Of a DNA stretch of 19,664 nucleotides, positions 8,097-14,618 are shown piece by piece. Made by a program: the position numbers and the translations under genes. The first letter of the stretch is position 1. Every line of letters begins with the position of its first letter. The stretch is from an uncultured Mediterraneibacter sp. (GTDB taxonomy: Bacteria > Bacillota > Clostridia > Lachnospirales > Lachnospiraceae), in assembly GCA_934418295.1 (NCBI GenBank), contig CAKRWZ010000033.1, positions 1 through 19,664 of the forward strand, given 5' to 3'. The notes beneath the pieces are model-generated. The model had not been told where the DNA came from and did not search any database. It saw only the letters and a list, made by a program, of their open reading frames with translations.

Positions 8097-8897
8097 TTAT
8101 TTCCTGTTATTTGATTTATGCCGTCTGATGGAACGTACCATCAGGCCGCCTGTGCCGTTTTTGCCTTCGTAAGCCGCAACTGCCGCCGCGATCACTGCCG
8201 CGAGTTCTGCATCTGTAACCTCTTCTTCCATGACCTCTGCCGGCGCCGCAACCATTTCCGCCGCTGCGTCCGTCTGTGCTGTCTGCGCCGCCGTCTGTGC
8301 TGCCTTTTTGGCCGCTTTCTTCTTTTCCATATACGGGAAAATGCGGAACAAGGATATCACAAATGCGATAAAGATCAAAACCGCAAATACCGTCCCCATT
8401 CCAAGCAATGTATTCAGTCCCGCTTTTTCCAGAATCTCGGCTTTTGAATATTTGATATTTACCGTCAAACCTACCAGATTCTGATCCTTGTCAAACTGAA
8501 ATTCTAATTCAGCCTTTTTCTTTTCAAACTCTGCCTTCGTTTTCAGCGTTGTCTGATCCTTTCCGGAAGCCTCTGCCGAAAACTCGCCATAATCAATCAA
8601 TTCTCCATATTCTTTGGTCGCATTCTGCCACCCTTCTGCCATCGTCAGAAAATCCGAACTGGAAATCGGAAGATCCGCGCTCATCAGCGCATAATCCATT
8701 TTGAAATCGGAAGCCTTTTCCCACTGTTCAAAATCCTCATCCGACATCATCTGAAAATTCTGGATCAGAACATTGGCCGCATTTTCCATGGATTCCATTT
8801 CTTCTTCTGAAAATTCCTGTCCTTTTGTACCGCTGCATCCCAACAGGCTGATGGCAAGCAAAGAAACAAGGAGTACTATCCACACTCTTTTTTTCAC
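8097..8897 (-). CDS. OadG-family decarboxylase subunit with N-terminal lipoprotein domain
   Basis: A 266-residue membrane protein in the position of the small OadG/MmdD subunit, which assembles the soluble and membrane parts of Na+ decarboxylases. Classical OadG has only about 80-120 residues. Here a type II signal peptide with lipobox LLGC (Cys21) is followed by an external domain of about 135 residues (25-160). Then comes the OadG-like transmembrane helix LGMGTVFAVLIFIAFVIS (165-182), a basic and Ala-rich cytoplasmic stretch, and a C-terminal segment ending VRSIRRHKSNNRK. The lipid anchor outside and the helix fix both ends of the external domain to the membrane. The external part resembles DUF3887-type domains, a weak impression. 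GTG start at 8897 with AAGGAGAG in front; 12 bp after the carboxyltransferase stop, 1-16 bp before the carrier. Confidence 0.85.
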   Translation of the reverse strand: MKKRVWIVLLVSLLAISLLGCSGTKGQEFSEEEMESMENAANVLIQNFQMMSDEDFEQWEKASDFKMDYALMSADLPISSSDFLTMAEGWQNATKEYGELIDYGEFSAEASGKDQTTLKTKAEFEKKKAELEFQFDKDQNLVGLTVNIKYSKAEILEKAGLNTLLGMGTVFAVLIFIAFVISLFRIFPYMEKKKAAKKAAQTAAQTAQTDAAAEMVAAPAEVMEEEVTDAELAAVIAAAVAAYEGKNGTGGLMVRSIRRHKSNNRK

Positions 8898-8909
8898 TTT
8901 TTTCTCTCC

Positions 8910-10352
8910 TTACACGATCGTATTATGCTTTTTCTCCGGACGGCTTTCCCTTTTGGAAAACAGCATCTCAAAAGCTTCGATTACATATTTTCTTGTGTCT
9001 TCCGGAGATACCAGGCAATCCACATAACCTCTTTTTGCCGCCGCATCCGCACTCGACTGCAGTGCTCTGTATTCTTTTGTTTTTTCTGCGATCACATCAT
9101 TTCCGCTTCCTGCATACATGATCTCAGCCGCAAGTTTCGCATCCATCATGCCGATCTGTGCCTCCGGCCATGCGTAAACCATATCTGCTCCGACGGACTT
9201 GCTGTTCATTGCAATGTATGCACTTCCGTAAGCTTCTTTTGTGATCACGTTCACCTTCGGTACGGAAGCTTCCGCCAAAGCACCCACAAGGCTTGCAGCC
9301 GCTTTTGCCATCAACTTTTCATTTTCCACAGATGCGCTGTATCCGTTAACGTTTGTCACGCTCAGGACCGGCAGGGAAAACGCGTCACAGAATTTCACAA
9401 ACTCTGCTGCTTTCTGGCATCCCTGTGCAGAAAGAGACCCGTCAAATTCCATCTGTACACTTCCGTCTGTATCGTACAATTTTGAGCGGTTTGCAATCAC
9501 ACCTACGGTGGCCCCGTTTAACCGGATAAAGCCGACTGCCATCTCCGGCGCGTAATCTTTTTTCAATTCCAGGAAACGGAATCCGTCTGCGATCTGAGAG
9601 AGCAGTACAGCCGGATCATCTGCTGCGTTTTCCAGCTCCGGACAAATGCGGTTCAGATCATCTGCGCACTCCTCATAGCTGTCATCATCTTCACTGCTGG
9701 ACGGCAGCATGTCCACCAATTCCCGAATCTGTGCAAAAATCTCTGCCTCCGTTCCACTTCCGTCGGCAAGCCCCGTCTCTGTCTCCTGAAATCCGCAGGC
9801 AGAAGTATCACATTTGGAAATTTCATTTTCTTTCAGTGCATTCGGGGAATTGACAAACACCTTTCCCTTTCCGCTTTCCATAAATGTAAAGTCGGCAAGC
9901 CCCGGTATCATTGCCAGACCGCCGCCGCATTTTCCCAGAACCGCCGTGATCTGAGGGATCACACCCGATCCTGCGATCTGCTGTCCGTAAATACTTCCGA
10001 AGGCTTCCAATGCGTCTGTCGCTTCCTGAAGACGGAAACCGGCACAATCCAAAAGTCCTATGATCGGCGCCCCCATCCGGATCGCCATTTTGTATACATT
10101 CACGATCTTTCTGGCGTGCATTTCACCGACTGCGCCATGGAATACGGAAGGATCCTGACTGTAGACAAAAACCAGTTTCCCGTTGATCAATCCGTAGCCA
10201 GTGGCAACGCCGTCTCCAGAAACTGCTTTTTCCTGCAAATTAAAATCGGTGTTTCTGGCTGTGACTGCCTTTCCGATCTCAACAAAACTTTCCTCGTCCA
10301 ACAAGGACCGGATCCTCGTCAGCGCAAGGCTTTCCGCCGCGTTTTTGCTCAT
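8910..10352 (-). CDS. Acyl-CoA carboxyltransferase (MmdA/12S-like), decarboxylase alpha-type subunit
   Basis: Crotonase-fold carboxyltransferase that would move CO2 between an acyl-CoA (methylmalonyl-, malonyl- or glutaconyl-type) and biotin. It has 480 residues from the chosen start, slightly short for MmdA/PccB (about 510). The N-terminal half shows DPSVFHGAVGEMHARKI and an oxyanion loop GKCGGGLAMIPGLADF. The C-terminal half shows GCQKAAEFVKFCDAF and KEAYGSAYIAMNSKSVGAD followed by YAWPEAQIGMM. The usual DVPGF motif reads NVNGY, and a Ser/Asp/Glu-rich insert lies between the halves, so it is a divergent subgroup and the acyl-CoA substrate is not assigned. The start is the ATG at 10352 (MSKNAAESL), because GGAGG at 10361-10365 is 8 nt upstream; a GTG at 10367 in frame has no ribosome site. 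First gene of the operon. Confidence 0.88.
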   Translation of the reverse strand: MSKNAAESLALTRIRSLLDEESFVEIGKAVTARNTDFNLQEKAVSGDGVATGYGLINGKLVFVYSQDPSVFHGAVGEMHARKIVNVYKMAIRMGAPIIGLLDCAGFRLQEATDALEAFGSIYGQQIAGSGVIPQITAVLGKCGGGLAMIPGLADFTFMESGKGKVFVNSPNALKENEISKCDTSACGFQETETGLADGSGTEAEIFAQIRELVDMLPSSSEDDDSYEECADDLNRICPELENAADDPAVLLSQIADGFRFLELKKDYAPEMAVGFIRLNGATVGVIANRSKLYDTDGSVQMEFDGSLSAQGCQKAAEFVKFCDAFSLPVLSVTNVNGYSASVENEKLMAKAAASLVGALAEASVPKVNVITKEAYGSAYIAMNSKSVGADMVYAWPEAQIGMMDAKLAAEIMYAGSGNDVIAEKTKEYRALQSSADAAAKRGYVDCLVSPEDTRKYVIEAFEMLFSKRESRPEKKHNTIV

Positions 10353-10360
10353 TCTCTTAT

Positions 10361-10365
10361 CCTCC
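10361..10365 (-). promoter_or_regulatory. Shine-Dalgarno site that decides the carboxyltransferase start
   Basis: GGAGG on the minus strand, 8 nt upstream of the ATG at 10352. It overlaps the codons of a longer reading frame that would begin with GTG at 10367, which makes that upstream start unlikely. Confidence 0.75.
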
Positions 10366-10414
10366 ACACTTTCATTAACTCATTACAAATAACTATATTA
10401 CTTTACCTGTTTAC

Positions 10415-10443
10415 AGTATATAGTATTCTTTGTTAAGTTTCAA
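10415..10443 (-). promoter_or_regulatory. Strong sigma-A type promoter of the decarboxylase operon
   Basis: On the minus strand TTGAAA (10438-10443) and TATACT (10415-10420) are exactly 17 bp apart. Initiation near 10408 gives a leader of about 56 nt before the ATG at 10352. A small inverted repeat CTGT-TT-ACAG (10407-10416) overlaps the start point and could be an operator half-site, but this is weak. The promoter lies directly after the terminator of leuA, so the operon is a separate transcription unit. Confidence 0.75.
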
Positions 10444-10447
10444 TCAT

Positions 10448-10505
10448 AAAAACGCCGGAACAGCCGGAATCCCTTTTGAGGGAATCCCGGTAAATCCGAC
10501 GTTTT
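10448..10505. terminator. Bidirectional intrinsic terminator after leuA
   Basis: A long imperfect stem begins AAAACG (10449-10454) paired with CGTTTT (10500-10505), continues as CGGA with TCCG, then CCGG and TCCC with GGGA and CCGG, around a TTTTGA loop. The A/T tracts at both ends make it functional on either strand; on the minus strand it ends leuA transcription 42 bp after its stop codon. It separates leuA from the decarboxylase promoter. Confidence 0.85.
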
Positions 10506-10546
10506 CTCAACTCTCCTAAGTTTATTCGTTTCTATACTGTTTTTGT

Positions 10547-12538
10547 CTATTTTTTCATATTCCGATACTGGATCGGCGTCATTTGATACATCTTTTTGAA
10601 GAGCCTGTTAAAGTGCTCTACGTTCTGATATCCCACCGATTCTGCCACATTTTCCACCGTCATGGAAGTGCCTTTCAGCATGGCGCGCGCTTTTTTCATA
10701 CGCACTTTTTTCAGGATCTCTCCGAAAGTCATTCCAGATTTTTCTTTGATATACTTGGAAAGATACGGTTTGGAAAGATAAAACTTTTCGGAAAGATCTT
10801 CCAGGCTGACAGAAGGATAATTCTCCTGAATATAATTTGTAATCTCCATCAACCGCTCGTCTTTTCCTTCCAGTCTGTTCTGCAGCTCTTCGATCTTGTT
10901 GACCGCTACCACCAAAGCGGCAATAGAGGCTTTGATAATATCCGCGTCGATGCCGACTCCCCAATATCTCTTTTTGTTGCAGATGACTCCTACATATGCG
11001 ATGGCTTTTGAAGAGGATCCTTTCGTCTGGGAATGCTCTTCATAAACCGAAAGCTCGTAACTGATATCAAAATAATGTTTTACTGCATTACTTACCGCAT
11101 CCAAACGTCCGTTTCCGATACCGTTGATCACCCGGTCCTGTCCGGCGTGGTGGATGGTAGCCGCCGCAATGATACCGTTATCCTGTTTGAAATGGCATTC
11201 ATCAATGGTAAAGATCGGTTTTGCGTTAATATAGTGGTCTTCAAAAATACGATATACCAAATCTGGCGCAAGTTCTTTGTGTGCTTTGTCGGAAACGTCC
11301 TTGACCAGGTAGCCGACTTCTTCCTGCATCTTAGCCGGAAGGCTGATTCCAAAGTTTTGTTTCAGTATGTAGTTTACGCCGCCTTTTCCGGACTGGCTGT
11401 TGATCCGGATCACATCGGTCTCGTATCTTCTGCCCACATCTTTCGGATCGATCGGCAGATACGGTACGGACCAGTCCGTAAGCTTCTTCTCTTTCTGCCA
11501 TGCCATACCCTTTGCAATGGCATCCTGATGGGAACCGGAAAACGCCGTAAACACCAGATCTCCTGCATAAGGCTGTCTCGGTCCTACCTGCATTCTGGTC
11601 AGCCGTTCGTAGGTCTCCCTGATATCCTGAATGTTGGAAAAATCAAGACCCGGATCTACGCCCTGGGAATACATGTTCATGGCAACCGTCACGATATCTA
11701 CGTTTCCGGTTCTTTCACCGTTTCCGAAAAGGGTTCCTTCGATTCTGTCCGCACCGGCAAGGATGCCCATTTCTGCATCACACACTCCGCTTCCCCGGTC
11801 GTTGTGCGGATGTAAGGAAAGGATCACATTTTCCCGATATTTCAGATGTTTGTTCATATATTCCACCTGGCTGGCAAACACATGCGGCATCGCATTTTCC
11901 ACAGTGGTAGGCAGATTGATGATGGTCTTCCGGTTCTGATCCGGTTTCCAGACGTCCAAAACTGCATTGCAGACTTCCAGTGCATAATCCACTTCTGTGC
12001 CGTGGAAACTCTCCGGACTGTACTCAAAGGTAAAGTTTCCTTCCGTCTCATCAGCCAGCTGTTTCAAAAGCTTTGCTCCGTCCACCGCGATCTGCTTGAT
12101 TTCTTCTTTGTTCTTTTTAAATACCTGCTCCCGCTGAGCCACTGAGGTGGAATTATACAGATGGACCACTGCATGGGGAGCGCCTTTTACTGCTTCAAAC
12201 GTTTTTTTGATGATATGTTCTCTCGCCTGTGTCAGCACCTGTACCGTCACATCGTCCGGGATCATATTCTGTTCGATCAAAGTACGGAGAAACTGGTACT
12301 CTGTCTCCGAAGCTGCCGGAAATCCGACTTCGATCTCTTTAAAGCCCACTTCCAAAAGCATCTGGAAATATTCGATCTTTTCTTCCAGGCTCATAGGCTC
12401 GATCAGTGCCTGATTTCCGTCACGAAGATCGACGCTGCACCAGATCGGCGGCTTCTCCACATGATCTTTCTTTACCCAATCGTAAGATTCTTCCGGCGGC
12501 ATAAAATAACTTCTGTGATATTTCTTGCTGTTTTTCAT
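10547..12538 (-). CDS. leuA: 2-isopropylmalate synthase fused to a C-terminal AraC-type DNA-binding domain
   Basis: First committed enzyme of leucine synthesis: condenses 2-ketoisovalerate with acetyl-CoA. Of 663 residues, about 1-440 are the HMGL-like TIM barrel and linker of the yeast/mycobacterial type. Seen are DLRDGNQALIEPM at 37-49, LHPHNDRG at 242-249 with metal-binding His243 and His245, GNGERTGNV at 272-280 and SGSHQDAI at 334-341. Residues about 443-550 form the leucine-binding LeuA_dimer domain with INGIGNGRLDAV (471-482). After a short helical linker, residues about 560-663 are a full AraC/XylS double helix-turn-helix: LEDLSEKFYLSKPYLSKYI (579-597), then VENVAESVGYQNVEHFNRLF (628-647), ending MTPIQYRNMKK. 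Ordinary LeuA stops at about 550-560. There is no internal stop or frameshift. ATG at 12538 follows AGGAGG. Monocistronic, between a carboxypeptidase gene and a strong terminator. The domain calls are secure; a regulatory role is inference. Confidence 0.96.
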   Translation of the reverse strand: MKNSKKYHRSYFMPPEESYDWVKKDHVEKPPIWCSVDLRDGNQALIEPMSLEEKIEYFQMLLEVGFKEIEVGFPAASETEYQFLRTLIEQNMIPDDVTVQVLTQAREHIIKKTFEAVKGAPHAVVHLYNSTSVAQREQVFKKNKEEIKQIAVDGAKLLKQLADETEGNFTFEYSPESFHGTEVDYALEVCNAVLDVWKPDQNRKTIINLPTTVENAMPHVFASQVEYMNKHLKYRENVILSLHPHNDRGSGVCDAEMGILAGADRIEGTLFGNGERTGNVDIVTVAMNMYSQGVDPGLDFSNIQDIRETYERLTRMQVGPRQPYAGDLVFTAFSGSHQDAIAKGMAWQKEKKLTDWSVPYLPIDPKDVGRRYETDVIRINSQSGKGGVNYILKQNFGISLPAKMQEEVGYLVKDVSDKAHKELAPDLVYRIFEDHYINAKPIFTIDECHFKQDNGIIAAATIHHAGQDRVINGIGNGRLDAVSNAVKHYFDISYELSVYEEHSQTKGSSSKAIAYVGVICNKKRYWGVGIDADIIKASIAALVVAVNKIEELQNRLEGKDERLMEITNYIQENYPSVSLEDLSEKFYLSKPYLSKYIKEKSGMTFGEILKKVRMKKARAMLKGTSMTVENVAESVGYQNVEHFNRLFKKMYQMTPIQYRNMKK

Positions 12539-12681
12539 GACAAATTTCCTCCTGCTGTAAGCAATGCTGTCTAAATTAAATCAATAAAAATGAATCAATT
12601 TCATTGTTCTTTTTTGTACTCAATCATCCTATCACACATTTCTTGATTTTCCTAGTGGTATTTTAAACATTTTTATTGATA
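12539..12681 (-). promoter_or_regulatory. leuA upstream region with repeated ATTGAT/ATCAAT sites
   Basis: AT-rich gap of 143 bp. It contains an exact 13-bp inverted repeat, ATCAATAAAAATG at 12580-12592 and CATTTTTATTGAT at 12668-12680. Two further copies of the core lie at 12594-12599 (ATCAAT) and 12643-12648 (TTGATT). A possible extended -10, TGATAGGAT, lies on the minus strand at 12626-12634 without a good -35. There is no T-box leader, which would not fit in this length, and no clear attenuator hairpin. The repeats are candidate binding sites for the AraC domain of the LeuA fusion, but the base composition raises the chance of coincidence. Confidence 0.35.
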
Positions 12682-13908
12682 TTATTTAATATTGTCCAAC
12701 ATTATTTTTTCTGTGACTTTCATAAGAACCCACTTAAAATCTATCTTATAAACTGTATGATCCGCGATCAGAGGAATCGTTTTTAACACTTTTCCGTCCA
12801 GCTCATATCGGATCACGCCCACTTTTTTTCCTTTCATGACCGGTGCATCCAGCACTTCCTCCAGATCCACCGTTACTTTCACCTGTTCCGTATCTTTTAA
12901 AAGCAGTTTTAGTTCATGCTCTTCCGTTTTTGCCTGAACCGTCGTGTACGCATCGTCCCAGATCCCGTTTTCTCCGTCTGTCCCATTCCGTACCCGCACT
13001 CTGACCGGCTGAAAAGATTCCCAGACGTCCTGCTTTTGGTAATGAGCCAGCCCGTAATCCATCAGCTTCTGCATGTCTTTCCATTTATAACTTCGATTGT
13101 TTGGCCATCCGCAGGCAAGAAGTGCTACGATCAAAGTCCGATCTCCCCTTTTCAGGGCTCCCACATAACAATAACCTGCTTTTCCCGTAAATCCGGTTTT
13201 ACCGCTGAGCGCTCCTTCCATCTGTTTCAAAAAGGCATTATGATTCCGGCAGCTGTAAGTATATTCTCCTTTCAAATCCGAAAACGAATGCACATCCGTC
13301 CTCGTGATTTCCAAAAACATTTCCTTCTGCGGAGAATCGCAGATACAATATTTCAGCAGCAACGCCAACTCTTTCGCTGTCGTTGCATGTTCCCCGCCCT
13401 GATCCGTTCCGTCTAACCCGTTGGGCGTTACAAAATGTGTTACCTTTAATCCGATACTTTCCGCCTTTCGGTTCATCAGCTGCACAAAAGCTTCTACACT
13501 TCCGCTGATATGTTCTGCCACCGCCACCGCACTGTCATTGTGGGACTCCAACATCATGGAATACAACAGATCCCGCAGAGCAAAACGTTCACCGGGCTTT
13601 ACCTCAAGTTTTACTTTCGGCTGGGAAGAAGCCAGCTCCGATACAGTCACCTCACTGTCCAGATTTCCCAGCTCCAGCGCCAGTATACAAGTCATGATCT
13701 TCGTGGTGCTGGCCATGGGCCGGACTTCGTTCCCGTTTTTTTCAAATAAAACACGCCCGGTATCAGCATCCATCAACACTGCTGACTGGGCGTATAACTG
13801 ACCCGGCTCCTGCGTCTGTATTTCCGGGTTTTCCGCAACACTTCTCATAGAACAGATGTTACAGAAAACCAGACAGATCAAAAAACCATTTCTTATTTTT
13901 TTCTTCAC
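12682..13908 (-). CDS. Serine-type D-alanyl-D-alanine carboxypeptidase (DacF/PBP5-like)
   Basis: Penicillin-binding protein of family S11 that trims the terminal D-Ala from peptidoglycan stem peptides outside the membrane. The 408 residues have an N-terminal signal (KKKIRNGFLICLVFCNICS) and all three active-site motifs: STTK at 67-70 (catalytic Ser67), SHN at 122-124 and KTG at 237-239. A C-terminal beta-domain of the PBP5 type (about 290-385) follows, then a terminal segment that may act as a membrane anchor. Start is GTG at 13908 with a GGGG element in front. The Lys-Lys-rich start and hydrophobic run agree with secretion. It lies downstream of scpB after a 134-bp gap. A possible forespore-type promoter is described separately. 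The other S11 enzyme at 16398-17591 is a paralogue, not a duplicate at the DNA level. Confidence 0.93.
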   Translation of the reverse strand: MKKKIRNGFLICLVFCNICSMRSVAENPEIQTQEPGQLYAQSAVLMDADTGRVLFEKNGNEVRPMASTTKIMTCILALELGNLDSEVTVSELASSQPKVKLEVKPGERFALRDLLYSMMLESHNDSAVAVAEHISGSVEAFVQLMNRKAESIGLKVTHFVTPNGLDGTDQGGEHATTAKELALLLKYCICDSPQKEMFLEITRTDVHSFSDLKGEYTYSCRNHNAFLKQMEGALSGKTGFTGKAGYCYVGALKRGDRTLIVALLACGWPNNRSYKWKDMQKLMDYGLAHYQKQDVWESFQPVRVRVRNGTDGENGIWDDAYTTVQAKTEEHELKLLLKDTEQVKVTVDLEEVLDAPVMKGKKVGVIRYELDGKVLKTIPLIADHTVYKIDFKWVLMKVTEKIMLDNIK

Positions 13909-13937
13909 GACATCCCCGCTTTCCGATGTTTACAAAA

Positions 13938-13965
13938 CTTTATTCCGTATATCGAAATTTTATGC
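13938..13965 (-). promoter_or_regulatory. Possible forespore-type (sigma-F/sigma-G) promoter before the carboxypeptidase gene
   Basis: On the minus strand GCATA (13961-13965) and GGAATAAAG (13938-13946), 14 bp apart, loosely resemble the GYATA and GG-A-rich elements recognised by sigma-F/sigma-G in spore formers. DacF-type genes are forespore-expressed in Bacillus. The -10 match is imperfect and no good sigma-A promoter is visible in the same gap. Confidence 0.25.
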
Positions 13966-14042
13966 GGCTTTCTTTCGGTTCCACTTTTCTTTTGCCGGAT
14001 CTTTCTCTTTTTCTTTTTTCTTTATTTTCGTGGACCCCTCTT

Positions 14043-14612
14043 CTATAAATTCAATGTCATCTGCGCTTCGTCTTCCGCCTCCGCTTTCAGATCCTCCACC
14101 TGCTCCGGATTCAATCCCGGCAGTTCTTCCAACGACTTTACGCCGAATCTTCTCAAAAATTCCTCCGTCGTGCCAAAGAGGACCGGCCTTCCGGGTGCAT
14201 CCAGCCGTCCGACTTCTTCTACCAATTCGTATTCGATCAGTTTGTTGACGGCATGATCAGATTTTACTCCCCGGATCTTTTCAATCTCCAGCTTTGTCAC
14301 CGGCTGTCTGTATGCGATGATAGAAAGCGTTTCCAAAAGCACTTCTGTCAACACATACTTTTTCGGCTGTTTCGCCACACGGATCAGATATTCATAGGCC
14401 TCCGGCTTGGTGCACATCTGAAAACAGTCATTCAGTTCAATGATCCGCACCCCCCTTTTTTCTTTCTCATACCCATCCATCATATTGTGGATAAGCTTCC
14501 GGGTCGTTTCTTCATCATGTCGAATCGCTTCTGCAATCTGAGAGAGAGAAACAGAATCCCCCATCGTGAAAAGGATCGCTTCTATCATTCCCTGCATTTT
14601 TTCAATCTCCAT
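14043..14612 (-). CDS. scpB: Segregation and condensation protein B
   Basis: Kleisin-associated subunit of the SMC-ScpA-ScpB condensin complex, needed for chromosome compaction and segregation. The 189 residues match the family and form two winged-helix domains (about 5-80 and 88-165). Signatures seen are IEAILFTMGDSVSLSQIA at the start, LLETLSIIAYRQPVTKLEIEK in the second domain, followed by IRGVKSDHAVNKLIE and GRLDAPGRPVLFGTTEEFLRRFG. The acidic C-terminal tail ends EAQMTLNL. The ATG at 14612 lies 6 bp after the scpA stop, with GGAGG 11 nt upstream, so the two are translated from one message. Pairing with scpA makes the call certain. Confidence 0.97.
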   Translation of the reverse strand: MEIEKMQGMIEAILFTMGDSVSLSQIAEAIRHDEETTRKLIHNMMDGYEKEKRGVRIIELNDCFQMCTKPEAYEYLIRVAKQPKKYVLTEVLLETLSIIAYRQPVTKLEIEKIRGVKSDHAVNKLIEYELVEEVGRLDAPGRPVLFGTTEEFLRRFGVKSLEELPGLNPEQVEDLKAEAEDEAQMTLNL

Positions 14613-14618
14613 CCGTTT

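Noticed and set aside
7682..8128. Long plus-strand open frames opposite the biotin carrier and OadG genes (Cys/Arg-rich and Ala/Thr-rich)
   Set aside because: They mirror the Ala/Pro-rich linker coding on the minus strand, show no recognisable domain and lack ribosome sites. The same holds for the other plus-strand frames across the window.
10407..10416. CTGTTTACAG inverted repeat at the decarboxylase start point as a catabolite-repression (cre) site
   Set aside because: It does not fit the cre consensus, and the arms are only 4 bp; kept only as a weak remark in the promoter entry.
12679..12692. ATATTA-AA-TAATAT inverted repeat at the end of the carboxypeptidase gene, considered as a terminator
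   Set aside because: Only A/T pairs, overlaps the stop codon and has no following T tract; too weak for an intrinsic terminator.
13960..14055. Lysine/glutamate-rich reading frame overlapping the end of scpB on the minus strand, ending at a TAA at 13960-13962
   Set aside because: It reads like a charged protein tail, but has no ATG, GTG or TTG start with a ribosome site. ScpB already ends in a normal family C-terminus, so a frameshifted extension is not needed; the A-rich base composition explains the lysines.
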